Source: Methylobacterium oryzae (lineage in GTDB: Bacteria; Pseudomonadota; Alphaproteobacteria; Rhizobiales; Beijerinckiaceae). Taken from it: a stretch of 64,000 bases of DNA. Below are positions 30,522-38,147 of the stretch, one piece after another. Both the position numbers and the translations under genes were made by a program. Below the pieces are notes generated by a model. It was not told the origin of the DNA and did no database searches. It saw only the letters and a list, made by a program, of their open reading frames with translations. The stretch is taken from contig NZ_CP090349.1 of assembly GCF_021398735.1 (NCBI RefSeq), positions 3,233,001 to 3,297,000 of the forward strand. The letters run 5' to 3'. Position 1 is the stretch's first letter. Each line of letters begins with the position of its first letter.

Positions 30522-30825
30522 TAATGATCGAAAAAGTTTCGAGCTACTGTATACATCGAGATCGATCGATCGGCCGAAAATCGATCCGAAATTCCGGAAA
30601 TTTCCGGTGTTCCATTATTTTCGCGAAACGGCTTGAATCATTGTTGCCGCGATGCCACCCTCGCTCGAAGAAGCGCGGCATGCCGGGCGGCAGAGCCCCT
30701 CCCGGCCGGCACCGGCCCGCCGCGGAGGAAACCTTCGCGCCGCTCGCGGCTTGGATCAGCGCCTTGGATCACCGCCTTGGATCAGCGGTCCGCACCGGGC
30801 CGGGTTGAGGGAGACCCTTCAGAGC
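30522..30825. other. AT-rich interval before the DoxX-like gene
   Basis: 304 bp with no gene. 30525-30640 is strikingly AT-rich for this genome and contains the perfect palindrome CCGGAAATTTCCGG (30594-30607) and a GATCGATCGATC run. It likely carries promoters of both flanking genes. A short CTTGGATCA-type repeat lies at 30750-30782. Confidence 0.6.
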
Positions 30826-31299
30826 ATGGCCAGCCTCAGCGTCGCGATCACGTTCGGCGTCCGCCTGCTCCTCGTGCTGCTGTTCCTGCCGTTCAGCGCC
30901 CTCGACAAGATCCTGAACTTCAGGGGCGCGGTCGGGCAGGCGCGGCAGGCCGTGCACGCCACCGCGCCCGCGGCGGCGCTGATCCTGATCGGGCTCTGCG
31001 TCGAGATCGGGATGTCGCTGTGCATCCTGACCGGGACCGCCGACCGGGCCGCCGCCTTCGTGCTCGCCGGCTATTGCGGGGTGACGGCGCTGCTGTGGAA
31101 GCAGTTCTGGGTGCCGGGGGATTTCTGGGCCGGGGGCAGGGGCCGCGAGCTGTTCTGGGACTTCCTGAAGAACTTCGCGCTGGCGGGCGGCTTCCTGCTC
31201 ATCACCTTCGGCACCGGCGCCGGGACGGTCCAGGACTTCCTCGCCGATCCGCTCGGATCGACCCATCCCTACGCGATCGCCGACCGGGCCCGGCCGTAG
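30826..31299 (+). CDS. DoxX-like membrane protein
   Basis: 157 residues from the ATG at 30826. Four hydrophobic segments are visible, with LFLPFSALDKILNFRGAVGQAR between the first two, as in the DoxX/DoxD-like family. No signal peptide. Family members are associated with redox and thiosulfate or thiol stress, but the reaction is usually unknown. It converges on a GST gene (51 bp between stops), which fits but does not prove a stress role. Confidence 0.72.
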   Translation: MASLSVAITFGVRLLLVLLFLPFSALDKILNFRGAVGQARQAVHATAPAAALILIGLCVEIGMSLCILTGTADRAAAFVLAGYCGVTALLWKQFWVPGDFWAGGRGRELFWDFLKNFALAGGFLLITFGTGAGTVQDFLADPLGSTHPYAIADRARP

Positions 31300-31350
31300 C
31301 GGGGCGCGGTCTGCGGGGCTCGATCTGCGGGGCTCGGCGCGGCGAGGCCC

Positions 31351-31956
31351 TCAGCCCTTCGGCACGGTGGCTTCCATGGACGGGCGGCCCTCGAACTCCG
31401 CGTACCAGGCGGCGACCGCCGGGCGGCCCTCCCGCCACGCGAGATCGGGGAAGCGCAGGTCCAGGTAGCCGAGCGCGCAGCCCAGCGCGACCGTGCCGAT
31501 ATCCAGCGCCGGCATCCCGCCGACCAGGCTCTCGAACCGGTCCAGCGCCGCGCGGACCTTGCCGACCTGACCGGCCTCCCAGGCGTCCCAGCGGTGGGGC
31601 TCGGGACGCAGCACCCGCTCGTAGCGGGTGAGCAGCGCCGCATCGAGCAGGCCGTCGGCGAGCGCCTGCCGGGTCAGCGCGTCCCAGCGGGCGGCGCCCT
31701 CGGGGAACAGGCGCGGGCCGGCGGAGAGGTTGTCGAGATACTCGCAGATCACCCGGCTGTCGTAGAGGGCTGTGCCGTCCTCCAGCACCAGGGCGGGGAT
31801 CTTGCCCAGCGGATTGTGGGCGGCGACCTCCGCGGAGGGGCCGGTCGGCGAGGCCCCCGCGACGGTGACGGCGATCCGGTCGATCAGTCCCGTCTCGTGG
31901 GCGAGGACCAGCACCTTGCGGGCGTAGGGAGAGGCGGGGGAGTAGAGGAGCTTCAT
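31351..31956 (-). CDS. Glutathione S-transferase
   Basis: 201 residues. The thioredoxin-like N-terminal domain starts MKLLYSPASPYARKV, with Ser near position 9 as the likely glutathione-activating residue. NPLGKIPALVLEDG and LYDSRVICEYLD form the glutathione site. The C-terminal helical domain carries LDIGTVALGCALGYLDLRF, typical of bacterial YibF-like GSTs. It conjugates glutathione to electrophiles or serves as a thiol transferase. Substrate unknown. Confidence 0.9.
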   Translation of the reverse strand: MKLLYSPASPYARKVLVLAHETGLIDRIAVTVAGASPTGPSAEVAAHNPLGKIPALVLEDGTALYDSRVICEYLDNLSAGPRLFPEGAARWDALTRQALADGLLDAALLTRYERVLRPEPHRWDAWEAGQVGKVRAALDRFESLVGGMPALDIGTVALGCALGYLDLRFPDLAWREGRPAVAAWYAEFEGRPSMEATVPKG

Positions 31957-32053
31957 CGGACCGTCCCGGTTTGGTCTCAGGCGCCGTGATCGCGGCGCCG
32001 GGACCTTGCACCGATACCGCGGGGAATCCAGTCCCCGGCGCCCCGCCGGAGGC

Positions 32054-32311
32054 TCAGACCTTCCGGGTCACCCTGGAGCCGGCATGGACCACCCGGCTGC
32101 GGCTCCGGCCCGAACTCGGGCGTCGCACCCGCACCCGCTGGCGCCAGACGAGGATGGCGCTCGCCACCCGATCGAGGACGAGCATGCACAGGCTGCCGAC
32201 GATGGCGAGCACGCAGGCGGCCCCGATCAGGACGCCCCAGATCCCGGGGGCCGGGATGATCATCAGGCACAGGAGACCGAAGACGGCCGCGCCAGGTATC
32301 CACTTCGCCAT
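32054..32311 (-). CDS. Small membrane protein, unknown
   Basis: 85 residues from the ATG at 32311 (MAKWIPGAAV). Two hydrophobic helices (about 5-45) are followed by a very basic tail (VWRQRVRVRRPSSGRSRSR). No family recognised. The basic tail could bind nucleic acid or membrane lipid. Confidence is limited by size and low-complexity tail. Confidence 0.5.
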   Translation of the reverse strand: MAKWIPGAAVFGLLCLMIIPAPGIWGVLIGAACVLAIVGSLCMLVLDRVASAILVWRQRVRVRRPSSGRSRSRVVHAGSRVTRKV

Positions 32312-32499
32312 CGCGCCGTCCGCCTGAACCAAGGGTGTCGCTCGGGCACAAGCTGCACCGAGACCCTTAAGAGGGTTGGTTCGACTGGTGTGTAGGCGAA
32401 TAGTTTCGTCTCTAGAAGATATGAATCTGTCAGTCTCGGTTTATGTACGGTAAATACGGCGGTGAATATGGTCGGTCATCGGCGTCCCGGGACCTGATC

Positions 32500-32835
32500 T
32501 CAATCCACCAGCGACAAGGTCCGTCCGGCGCTGACCAGATGGTAGAAGCGGCCGTCGAACATCTGCATCACCGCCTCGGTGGCGGCGTGCGATTCCGGGC
32601 GGATCGACGAGGCGAGGCAGGCGTCCAGGGCCGCCTGGTCGGGGAAGTCCATCTCCAGGATCATGGCGATCGGCCGCGCGTCGTCGTCCTTGGAGACGAG
32701 GCGCTGGACCCGCACGGCGGTGACGCCCGGGAACCGCTGCCAGAACGGCTCCAGCTCGTCCCGGACCCGGCGGAAGAACTCCTCCTCCCGCCCGTCGCGC
32801 ACCGTGCCCTCGTAGATCGCGGTCCTGGTCAGCAT
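32500..32835 (-). CDS. Dimeric alpha/beta-barrel protein (EthD/ABM-like), unknown role
   Basis: 111 residues from the ATG at 32835. The strand-helix pattern (TAIYEGTVRDGREEEFFRRV, PGVTAVRVQRLVS, MILEMDFPDQAALDACLAS) and the size fit ferredoxin-like dimeric barrels of the EthD/YciI/monooxygenase group. No catalytic residue can be assigned. It lies before the glycine riboswitch but on the opposite strand. Confidence 0.65.
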   Translation of the reverse strand: MLTRTAIYEGTVRDGREEEFFRRVRDELEPFWQRFPGVTAVRVQRLVSKDDDARPIAMILEMDFPDQAALDACLASSIRPESHAATEAVMQMFDGRFYHLVSAGRTLSLVD

Positions 32836-33029
32836 CGGCCGTCCCCCGGAAGTCCCCGTCAAACCCCCGGGTCAACCGCCGGCGGCGGGGATTGCTCCCC
32901 GCGATGATCCGGCAGCGCTCCGGCAGCGCTCCGGCGGTGACAACGCGCACCGGCTGTCGGCGGAATCGGCCGCCGGCGGGACGGACGGGCTTCTCCCCCG
33001 CGGCCGGTCGGCGTATTCAGGGACAGCCC

Positions 33030-33252
33030 ATCGTGACGATGCGGGAGAGACCGGGATCTTCCCAGCAGAGGGGACCCGGCGCCGACGGAGCAACCGCCCC
33101 GGAAACTCTCAGGCACCGGAACCGTGTCGTCAGGGCGATCTGGAGAGTGGTGCAGCGGGCTGAAACCGTGGGCACCCGCCGAAGGGGACGTCCGTGCCTC
33201 GCCTCGCCAGGGCGGGTCGGATCAAGCTCTCAGGCACCGGGACAGATGGGGC
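33030..33252 (+). ncRNA. Tandem glycine riboswitch
   Basis: Two successive gcvT-type aptamers. The first shows GGGAGAGACC near 33043, GCGCCGACGGAGCAA near 33080 and AAACTCTCAGGCAC near 33103. The second shows CTGGAGAG near 33140, CACCCGCCGAAGGGGAC near 33173, and AAGCTCTCAGGCACCGGGACAG near 33224 (split motif). Cooperative tandem aptamers sense glycine, usually switching genes on for its use. It lies 60 bp before the start of the DadA-like gene and should control the downstream cluster. The expression platform (33253-33312) is GC-rich. Confidence 0.94.
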
Positions 33253-33312
33253 GCGCAACCGGCCGACCGCTCGAGGGCGGCCTCCACGCGTCCAGTCCCG
33301 GAGTCCAAGCTC

Positions 33313-34575
33313 ATGACCCACATCGCCGTGATCGGCGCCGGCATCACCGGCGTGACGACCGCCTACGCGCTCGCCCAGCGCGGCTACCGCGTCACCGTCC
33401 TCGATCGGCAGCGCTACGCCGCCATGGAGACCTCCTTCGCCAATGGCGGCCAGCTCTCGGCCTGCAACGCCGAGGTCTGGAACAAGCTCTCCACGGTGAT
33501 GCAGGGCCTGCGCTGGATGCTGCGCCGGGACGCGCCGCTGCTGATGAATCCCAAGCCCTCCTGGCACAAGCTGTCGTGGATGGCCGAGTTCGTCCGCGAG
33601 ATCGCCCATTACCGGGAGAACACCGTGGAGACGGTGCGGCTGGCGCTGAAGGCCCGGGAGGCCCTGTTCGCCATGGCCGAGGCCGAGGGGATCGACTTCG
33701 ACCTGAAGACCCGCGGCATCCTGCACTTCTACCGGGACCGGGCGAGCTTCGAAAAGGCCACCGCCGTCAACGCCCTGCTGCGGGAGGGCGGCCTGGAGCG
33801 CTACGCCGTGACCCCCGAGGAGATCCAGGCGATCGAGCCGACGCTGGCCGGGCGCTACCACGGCGGCTTCTTCACGCCCTCGGACGCCACCGGCGACATC
33901 CACAAATTCACCCGCGGCCTCGCGGCCGCCTGCGCGCGCAAGGGCGTCCGCTTCGTCCAGGACGCCAGCGTCGAGACGATCGCGCCCGGGGAGGGGGGCT
34001 ACGCCGTCGGCTGGCGCGAAGCGGGCCGGCCGGCCGGCGACGCGCGGTTCCTGCGGGCCGACGCGGTGGTGGTCTGCGCGGGCTGCGCCAGCCGGCACTT
34101 CGCGGCGATGCTGGGCGACCGGGTCAACGTCTACCCGGTGAAGGGCTACTCGATCACCGTGAACCTGCTGACCCCGGAGGCGCAGGCGGCGGCCCCGGAG
34201 GTGAGCATCCTCGACGAGGCGGCCAAGATCGTCACCAGCCGCCTCGGCGACGAGCGCCTGCGGGTCGCCGGCACCGCCGAGTTCAACGGCTTCAACCGCG
34301 ACATCCGCCACGACCGGATCGAGCCGCTGGTCGACTGGACCCGCGAGCAGTTCCCGCGCGTCGACACCGACCGGGTGGTGGCCTGGAGCGGGCTGCGACC
34401 GATGCTGCCGACCATGCTGCCCAAGGTCGGCCGCGGCCGACTGCCCGGAATCTTCTACAACACCGGGCACGGCCATCTCGGATGGACCCTCTCGGGCGCC
34501 ACCGCCGAGCTCGTCGCCGGGGCGGTCGCCGCCGAGCACGCCCCGGAGCCGACGATCCTGCCGCTCGCGGCCTGA
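33313..34575 (+). CDS. DadA-like FAD-dependent amino acid dehydrogenase, glycine-riboswitch controlled
   Basis: 420 residues from the ATG at 33313. The Rossmann motif IAVIGAGITGVTTAYALAQRG and the DadA-type SFANGGQLSACNAEVW are present. The C-terminal FAD closure is SGLRPMLPTMLPKVGR with NTGHGHLGWTLSGATAEL. Members oxidise D-amino acids or glycine-like amines to 2-oxo acids and ammonia, passing electrons to quinone or oxygen. A glycine riboswitch directly upstream suggests glycine or a derivative as substrate, with glyoxylate as product. That step is inference. It leads a four-gene cluster on the same strand. Confidence 0.87.
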   Translation: MTHIAVIGAGITGVTTAYALAQRGYRVTVLDRQRYAAMETSFANGGQLSACNAEVWNKLSTVMQGLRWMLRRDAPLLMNPKPSWHKLSWMAEFVREIAHYRENTVETVRLALKAREALFAMAEAEGIDFDLKTRGILHFYRDRASFEKATAVNALLREGGLERYAVTPEEIQAIEPTLAGRYHGGFFTPSDATGDIHKFTRGLAAACARKGVRFVQDASVETIAPGEGGYAVGWREAGRPAGDARFLRADAVVVCAGCASRHFAAMLGDRVNVYPVKGYSITVNLLTPEAQAAAPEVSILDEAAKIVTSRLGDERLRVAGTAEFNGFNRDIRHDRIEPLVDWTREQFPRVDTDRVVAWSGLRPMLPTMLPKVGRGRLPGIFYNTGHGHLGWTLSGATAELVAGAVAAEHAPEPTILPLAA

Positions 34576-34584
34576 CCCGGGTCT

Positions 34585-34637
34585 CCGAAGGGCCCGAGGC
34601 CCTTCGGCAGGTTGTCAGGGCGGAGCCCTGACGCGCA
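34585..34637 (+). repeat. Hairpin pair after the DadA-like gene
   Basis: A perfect 10-bp stem (34585-34594 with 34598-34607) is followed by a 7-bp stem (TCAGGGC with GCCCTGA, near 34616-34632). The first stem recurs almost unchanged after the BhcC-like gene. It may protect or tune the mRNA within the cluster. No T tract follows directly. Confidence 0.6.
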
Positions 34638-34729
34638 GCGCGGCGCGCCGTCCCATCCTCGAACAGGGGGCGCGCCGTCGAAGATTATTTTGTATTCTCT
34701 TTCCGAACCACCCCGGAACCCGAGCCGCG

Positions 34730-35869
34730 ATGCCCTCGTCTCCCGCCTATCTCGACCCCGCGACCGGGGCGACCTACCCGATCGAGACGCCGCGCTGGCG
34801 CTCCGAGACGGGCGGTCCGCTGATGATCACCGACCTGCCGGGAATCGGGCGGGCGGAGATCGACACGGGCCGGCGCTCCCTCTGGCGCTACGCCGCCGCC
34901 CTGCCGGTGGCGGTGGCCGACCCGGTCACGCTGGGCGAGGGCTGCACCCCGCTGGTGCGCCGGCCCTGGCGGGGCGGCCACGCCCATTTCAAGCTCGAGT
35001 GGTTCGCGCCCTCCGGCAGCTTCAAGGACCGGGGCGCCGCCGTGATGCTGTCGATCCTGCGCCAGCAGGGGATCGACGCGGTGCTGGAGGATTCCTCCGG
35101 GAACGGCGGCGCCGCGGTGGCGACCTACGCGGCGGCCGCCGGGATGCGGGCCAAGATCCTGGTCCCGGCCTCGACCTCGCCGGCCAAGACCGTGCAGATG
35201 CGCGCCGTCGGCGCCGAGGTCGAGCTGATCCCCGGCTCCCGCCAGGACACCGCCGACGCGGCCGTCCGGCAGGCAGACTCGATCTTCTACGCCAGCCACA
35301 ACTGGCAGGCGCATTTCCTCCAGGGCACCAAGACCCTCGCCTACGAGCTGTGGGAGGATCTGGGGTTCCGCGCGCCCGACAATGTCATCATCCCCTGCGG
35401 CGCGGGCAGCAACATCCTCGGCTGCGATATCGGCTTCTCGGAGCTGCTGCGCCGGGGGGAGATCGCCCGCCTGCCGCGGCTCTACGCGGTGCAGCCGGCC
35501 CACTGCGCGCCCCTGCACGCGGGGTTCGAGGCCGGCGCGGAGGATTTCGTGCCGGTGACGCCCCGCCCGACCCTCGCGGAGGGCGCCTCGATCGCCCAGC
35601 CGGTCCGCGGCCGGGAGGTGCTGGCGGCGCTCCGCCGCTCCGGCGGCGGCACCGTGGCGGTCTCCGAGGACGCCATCGAGGCGGCCCTGATGGAGCTCGC
35701 CCGGTCGGGCCTCTACGTCGAGCCGACCTGCGCCATGGCGGCGGCGGCGCTCACCGACCTCACCGCGCGCGGCGCGATCCGGCCCGAGGAGACCACCGTG
35801 GTGGTGCTCACCGGCACCGGCATCAAGGCGACGCCGCGCATCGCCGAGCTTCTGGGCCTCGCCCCGTAA
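34730..35869 (+). CDS. Fold-type II PLP enzyme (threonine synthase/diaminopropionate lyase-like)
   Basis: 379 residues. The PLP lysine is K99 in SGSFKDRGAA. The phosphate-binding and fold motifs are DSSGNGGAAVATYAAAAG, VPASTSPAKTVQMRAVGA and CGAGSNILG. It is shorter than typical threonine synthases. In this cluster it stands where BhcB (3-hydroxyaspartate dehydratase, also fold type II) would be in a beta-hydroxyaspartate cycle. I infer a beta-elimination on hydroxyaspartate, but threonine-synthase-like or other lyase activities remain possible. Gap to the DadA-like gene 154 bp, to the next gene 48 bp. Confidence 0.82.
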   Translation: MPSSPAYLDPATGATYPIETPRWRSETGGPLMITDLPGIGRAEIDTGRRSLWRYAAALPVAVADPVTLGEGCTPLVRRPWRGGHAHFKLEWFAPSGSFKDRGAAVMLSILRQQGIDAVLEDSSGNGGAAVATYAAAAGMRAKILVPASTSPAKTVQMRAVGAEVELIPGSRQDTADAAVRQADSIFYASHNWQAHFLQGTKTLAYELWEDLGFRAPDNVIIPCGAGSNILGCDIGFSELLRRGEIARLPRLYAVQPAHCAPLHAGFEAGAEDFVPVTPRPTLAEGASIAQPVRGREVLAALRRSGGGTVAVSEDAIEAALMELARSGLYVEPTCAMAAAALTDLTARGAIRPEETTVVVLTGTGIKATPRIAELLGLAP

Positions 35870-35917
35870 CCCGGCTCCCCCCGCCACGAGATCCGCACGC
35901 GTTCAGGAGGACACACC

Positions 35918-37039
35918 ATGCGCAACAACATCCCCGCCACCGTCGGGATGCCGGTCGAGGAGGTGGACACCCCCTGCCTGCTGGTCGACCTCGATGCCCT
36001 CGAGCGCAACGTCGACACGCTCGGACGCTTCATGAAGGCGCACGGCCTGCGCCACCGGGCGCATGCCAAGACCCACAAGTCGTCCGACATCACGGTCCTG
36101 CAGATCGAGCGGGGCGGCGCCTGCGGCGTCTGCTGCCAGAAGGTCAGCGAGGCCGAGGCGCTGGTGAGCGCCGGCATCCGCGACGTGCTGGTCTCCAACC
36201 AGGTGGTGGCGCCGAAGAAGATCGAGCGCCTCGCGGCGCTCGCCACCCGGGCGCGGGTGCTGGTCTGCGTCGACGACCTCGGCAATGTCGACGACCTCTC
36301 GGCGGCGGCGGTCCGGTACGGCGTCACCCTCGAGTGCCTCGTGGAGATCGACGTCGGCGCCGGCCGCTGCGGCGTCGCGCCGGGCGAGCCCGCTCTGGCG
36401 ATCGCGAAGAAGATCGCGGGGGCGCCGGGCCTGCGCTTCGCGGGCCTGCAGGCCTACCAGGGCAAGGCCCAGCACGTGCGCGATTTCGGCGAGCGGAAGG
36501 CCCTGATCCAGACGGCGATCGACGAGACGAAGCGCACCGTCGACCTGCTCAAGGCCGAGGGGCTCGACTGCGCCATCGTGGCGGGGGCCGGCACCGGCAG
36601 CTTCGCCATGGAGGGCGGCAGCGGCGTCTACAACGAGCTGCAATGCGGCTCCTACGTCTTCATGGACGCGGACTACCAGCGGGTGAAGGACGCGGACGGG
36701 CGGCCGATCGCGGAGTTCGAGAACAGCCTGTTCATCTACACGGCGATCATGAGCAAGGCGAAGGCGGACGTCGCGATCTGCGATGCCGGCCTGAAGGCGC
36801 AGAGCATCGACAGCGGCCTGCCGGTGGTCTTCGGCCGGGACGACGTCGAGTACGTCAAGTGCTCGGACGAGCACGGGGTGATCAGCGATCCCGGCAACGT
36901 GCTGAAGCTCAACGAGCGCCTGAAACTGATCCCCGGCCATTGCGACCCGACGGTCAACGTCTACGACTGGTACGTGGGCGTGCGGAACGGCCGCGTCGAG
37001 GCGATCTGGCCGGTCACCGCCCGCGGCATGACGTTGTAA
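35918..37039 (+). CDS. DSD1/D-threonine-aldolase-type PLP enzyme, BhcC-like
   Basis: 373 residues. The alanine-racemase-like barrel begins VDTPCLLVDLDALERNV, with the PLP lysine in HAKTHK (K51). The C-terminal metal motif is GHCDPTVNVYD (His341, Asp343). D-threonine aldolases and beta-hydroxyaspartate aldolase have His-x-Asp here, whereas D-serine dehydratases have His-x-Cys. The sequence therefore favours an aldolase joining glycine and glyoxylate to 3-hydroxyaspartate. AGGAGG sits upstream of the ATG at 35918. This is motif-based; D-threonine aldolase or D-serine dehydratase activity is the alternative. Confidence 0.88.
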   Translation: MRNNIPATVGMPVEEVDTPCLLVDLDALERNVDTLGRFMKAHGLRHRAHAKTHKSSDITVLQIERGGACGVCCQKVSEAEALVSAGIRDVLVSNQVVAPKKIERLAALATRARVLVCVDDLGNVDDLSAAAVRYGVTLECLVEIDVGAGRCGVAPGEPALAIAKKIAGAPGLRFAGLQAYQGKAQHVRDFGERKALIQTAIDETKRTVDLLKAEGLDCAIVAGAGTGSFAMEGGSGVYNELQCGSYVFMDADYQRVKDADGRPIAEFENSLFIYTAIMSKAKADVAICDAGLKAQSIDSGLPVVFGRDDVEYVKCSDEHGVISDPGNVLKLNERLKLIPGHCDPTVNVYDWYVGVRNGRVEAIWPVTARGMTL

Positions 37040-37046
37040 CGGGATT

Positions 37047-37135
37047 CCGAAGGGCCGAGGCCCTTCGGCGGGGCGTCGGGGCGGCGCCTCGACATCGGGC
37101 TCCGCCCGATACCCGCGAAAGGTCTCGACCTTTCG
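37047..37135 (+). repeat. Three serial hairpins between the aldolase and reductase genes
   Basis: Three perfect stems follow each other: 37047-37068 (nearly identical to the one at 34585), 37094-37110 (ATCGGGC with GCCCGAT) and 37116-37135 (CGAAAGGT with ACCTTTCG). They fill the gap before the next gene and have no T-rich tail, so mRNA stabilisation or attenuation is more likely than termination. Confidence 0.65.
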
Positions 37136-37164
37136 AAACCATGACTCGGGAGGTCCCTGAATCC

Positions 37165-38103
37165 ATGCGCTTCATCTCCGAGGAGGACTCCGCCGCCCTG
37201 GTCGATCACGCCATGGCGTTCGACGCGGCCCGCGCGGCGCTGATCGCCGCGGTGGCGCCGGGGACCACCCTGTTCCCGGCGGTGCTCGGCCACGGCTCGG
37301 AGCCGACCAACCGGTTCTCGATCAAGTCGGGCTCCACGGCGGACTATGCCGGCCTGAAGGTCGGCTCGTTCTGGCCCGGCAATCCCGATCGGGGCCTGCC
37401 GCGGCACAATTCGGTGATCCTGCTGTTCGACCAAGCCGTCGGCCGGGTCGACACGGTGATCGAGGCCGGGCGGGTGAACGCCTACCGGACCGCCGCCGCC
37501 GACGCGGTGGCGGCGAGCGTCCTGGCGCGGCCGGACTCGGCGGTGCTGGCGGTGTTCGGGGCCGGCAACCAGGCCGAGTTCGAGTGCGCGGCGCTCGCCC
37601 GGGTCCTGCCGATCCGGACGGTGCTGGTCGTCGCCCGGGACGCCGCCAAGGTCGCGGGCTTTGCCGAGCGCCTGGCGGGGCAGGGGGCGTCCGGGCTCGA
37701 CGTGCGGGCGGCCGCGCCCCGGGAGGCCTGCGCGGCGGCCGACGTGATCGTCACGGCGACGCCGGCCCGCGCGCCGCTGTTCGAGGCCGACTGGGTCCGC
37801 CCCGGCACGCACGTCGCCGCCATGGGGGCGGACGCGAAGGGCAAGCAGGAGCTGCCCCCCGCCCTGCTGGAGCGGGCGGCCCTGTTCTGCGACCTGCCGG
37901 AGCAGTCGCGCACCATCGGCGAGTTCCAGCACGCCTCCGCGGACGCCCAGGCCGGAATGCGGGCGCTCGGCGACGTGCTCCGGAGCGGGGAGGGGGGCCG
38001 GACGGATCCGGAGGCGATCACCGTGTTCGATTCCTCCGGCATCGCCCTGCAGGACCTGACCATCGCCCGGGCGATCCTCGCCAAAGCCGACGCGCGCCTG
38101 TAG
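37165..38103 (+). CDS. Ornithine cyclodeaminase/mu-crystallin family, BhcD-like (iminosuccinate reductase)
   Basis: 312 residues from the ATG at 37165, preferred over an ATG 24 bp earlier because GGGAGG lies in between. The NAD motif is GAGNQAEF at 132-139. FSIKSGSTADYAGLKVGSFW, then GLPRHNSVILLFD and NAYRTAAADAVAA, resemble BhcD, the iminosuccinate reductase of the beta-hydroxyaspartate cycle, as I recall it. The reaction would be iminosuccinate to aspartate with NADH. Alternatives are ornithine cyclodeaminase or other imine reductases. Position at the end of the glycine-riboswitch cluster supports the BhcD reading. Confidence 0.85.
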   Translation: MRFISEEDSAALVDHAMAFDAARAALIAAVAPGTTLFPAVLGHGSEPTNRFSIKSGSTADYAGLKVGSFWPGNPDRGLPRHNSVILLFDQAVGRVDTVIEAGRVNAYRTAAADAVAASVLARPDSAVLAVFGAGNQAEFECAALARVLPIRTVLVVARDAAKVAGFAERLAGQGASGLDVRAAAPREACAAADVIVTATPARAPLFEADWVRPGTHVAAMGADAKGKQELPPALLERAALFCDLPEQSRTIGEFQHASADAQAGMRALGDVLRSGEGGRTDPEAITVFDSSGIALQDLTIARAILAKADARL

Positions 38104-38129
38104 GGGGAGGGCCGGCGCCGGCCCTCCCC
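38104..38129 (+). terminator. Perfect 26-bp palindrome at the end of the glycine cluster
   Basis: A perfect 13-bp inverted repeat (38104-38116 with 38117-38129) begins immediately after the reductase stop. It has no spacer, so the RNA stem would have a small apical loop. No T tail. It could end or attenuate the transcript before cobF, or be a protein-binding site. Confidence 0.5.
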
Positions 38130-38147
38130 GCCCCGGCGGAGGACGGC

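Noticed and set aside
32892..33312. Open plus-strand frames running through the glycine riboswitch into the DadA-like gene
   Set aside because: The region has full riboswitch structure and the protein family begins at 33313.
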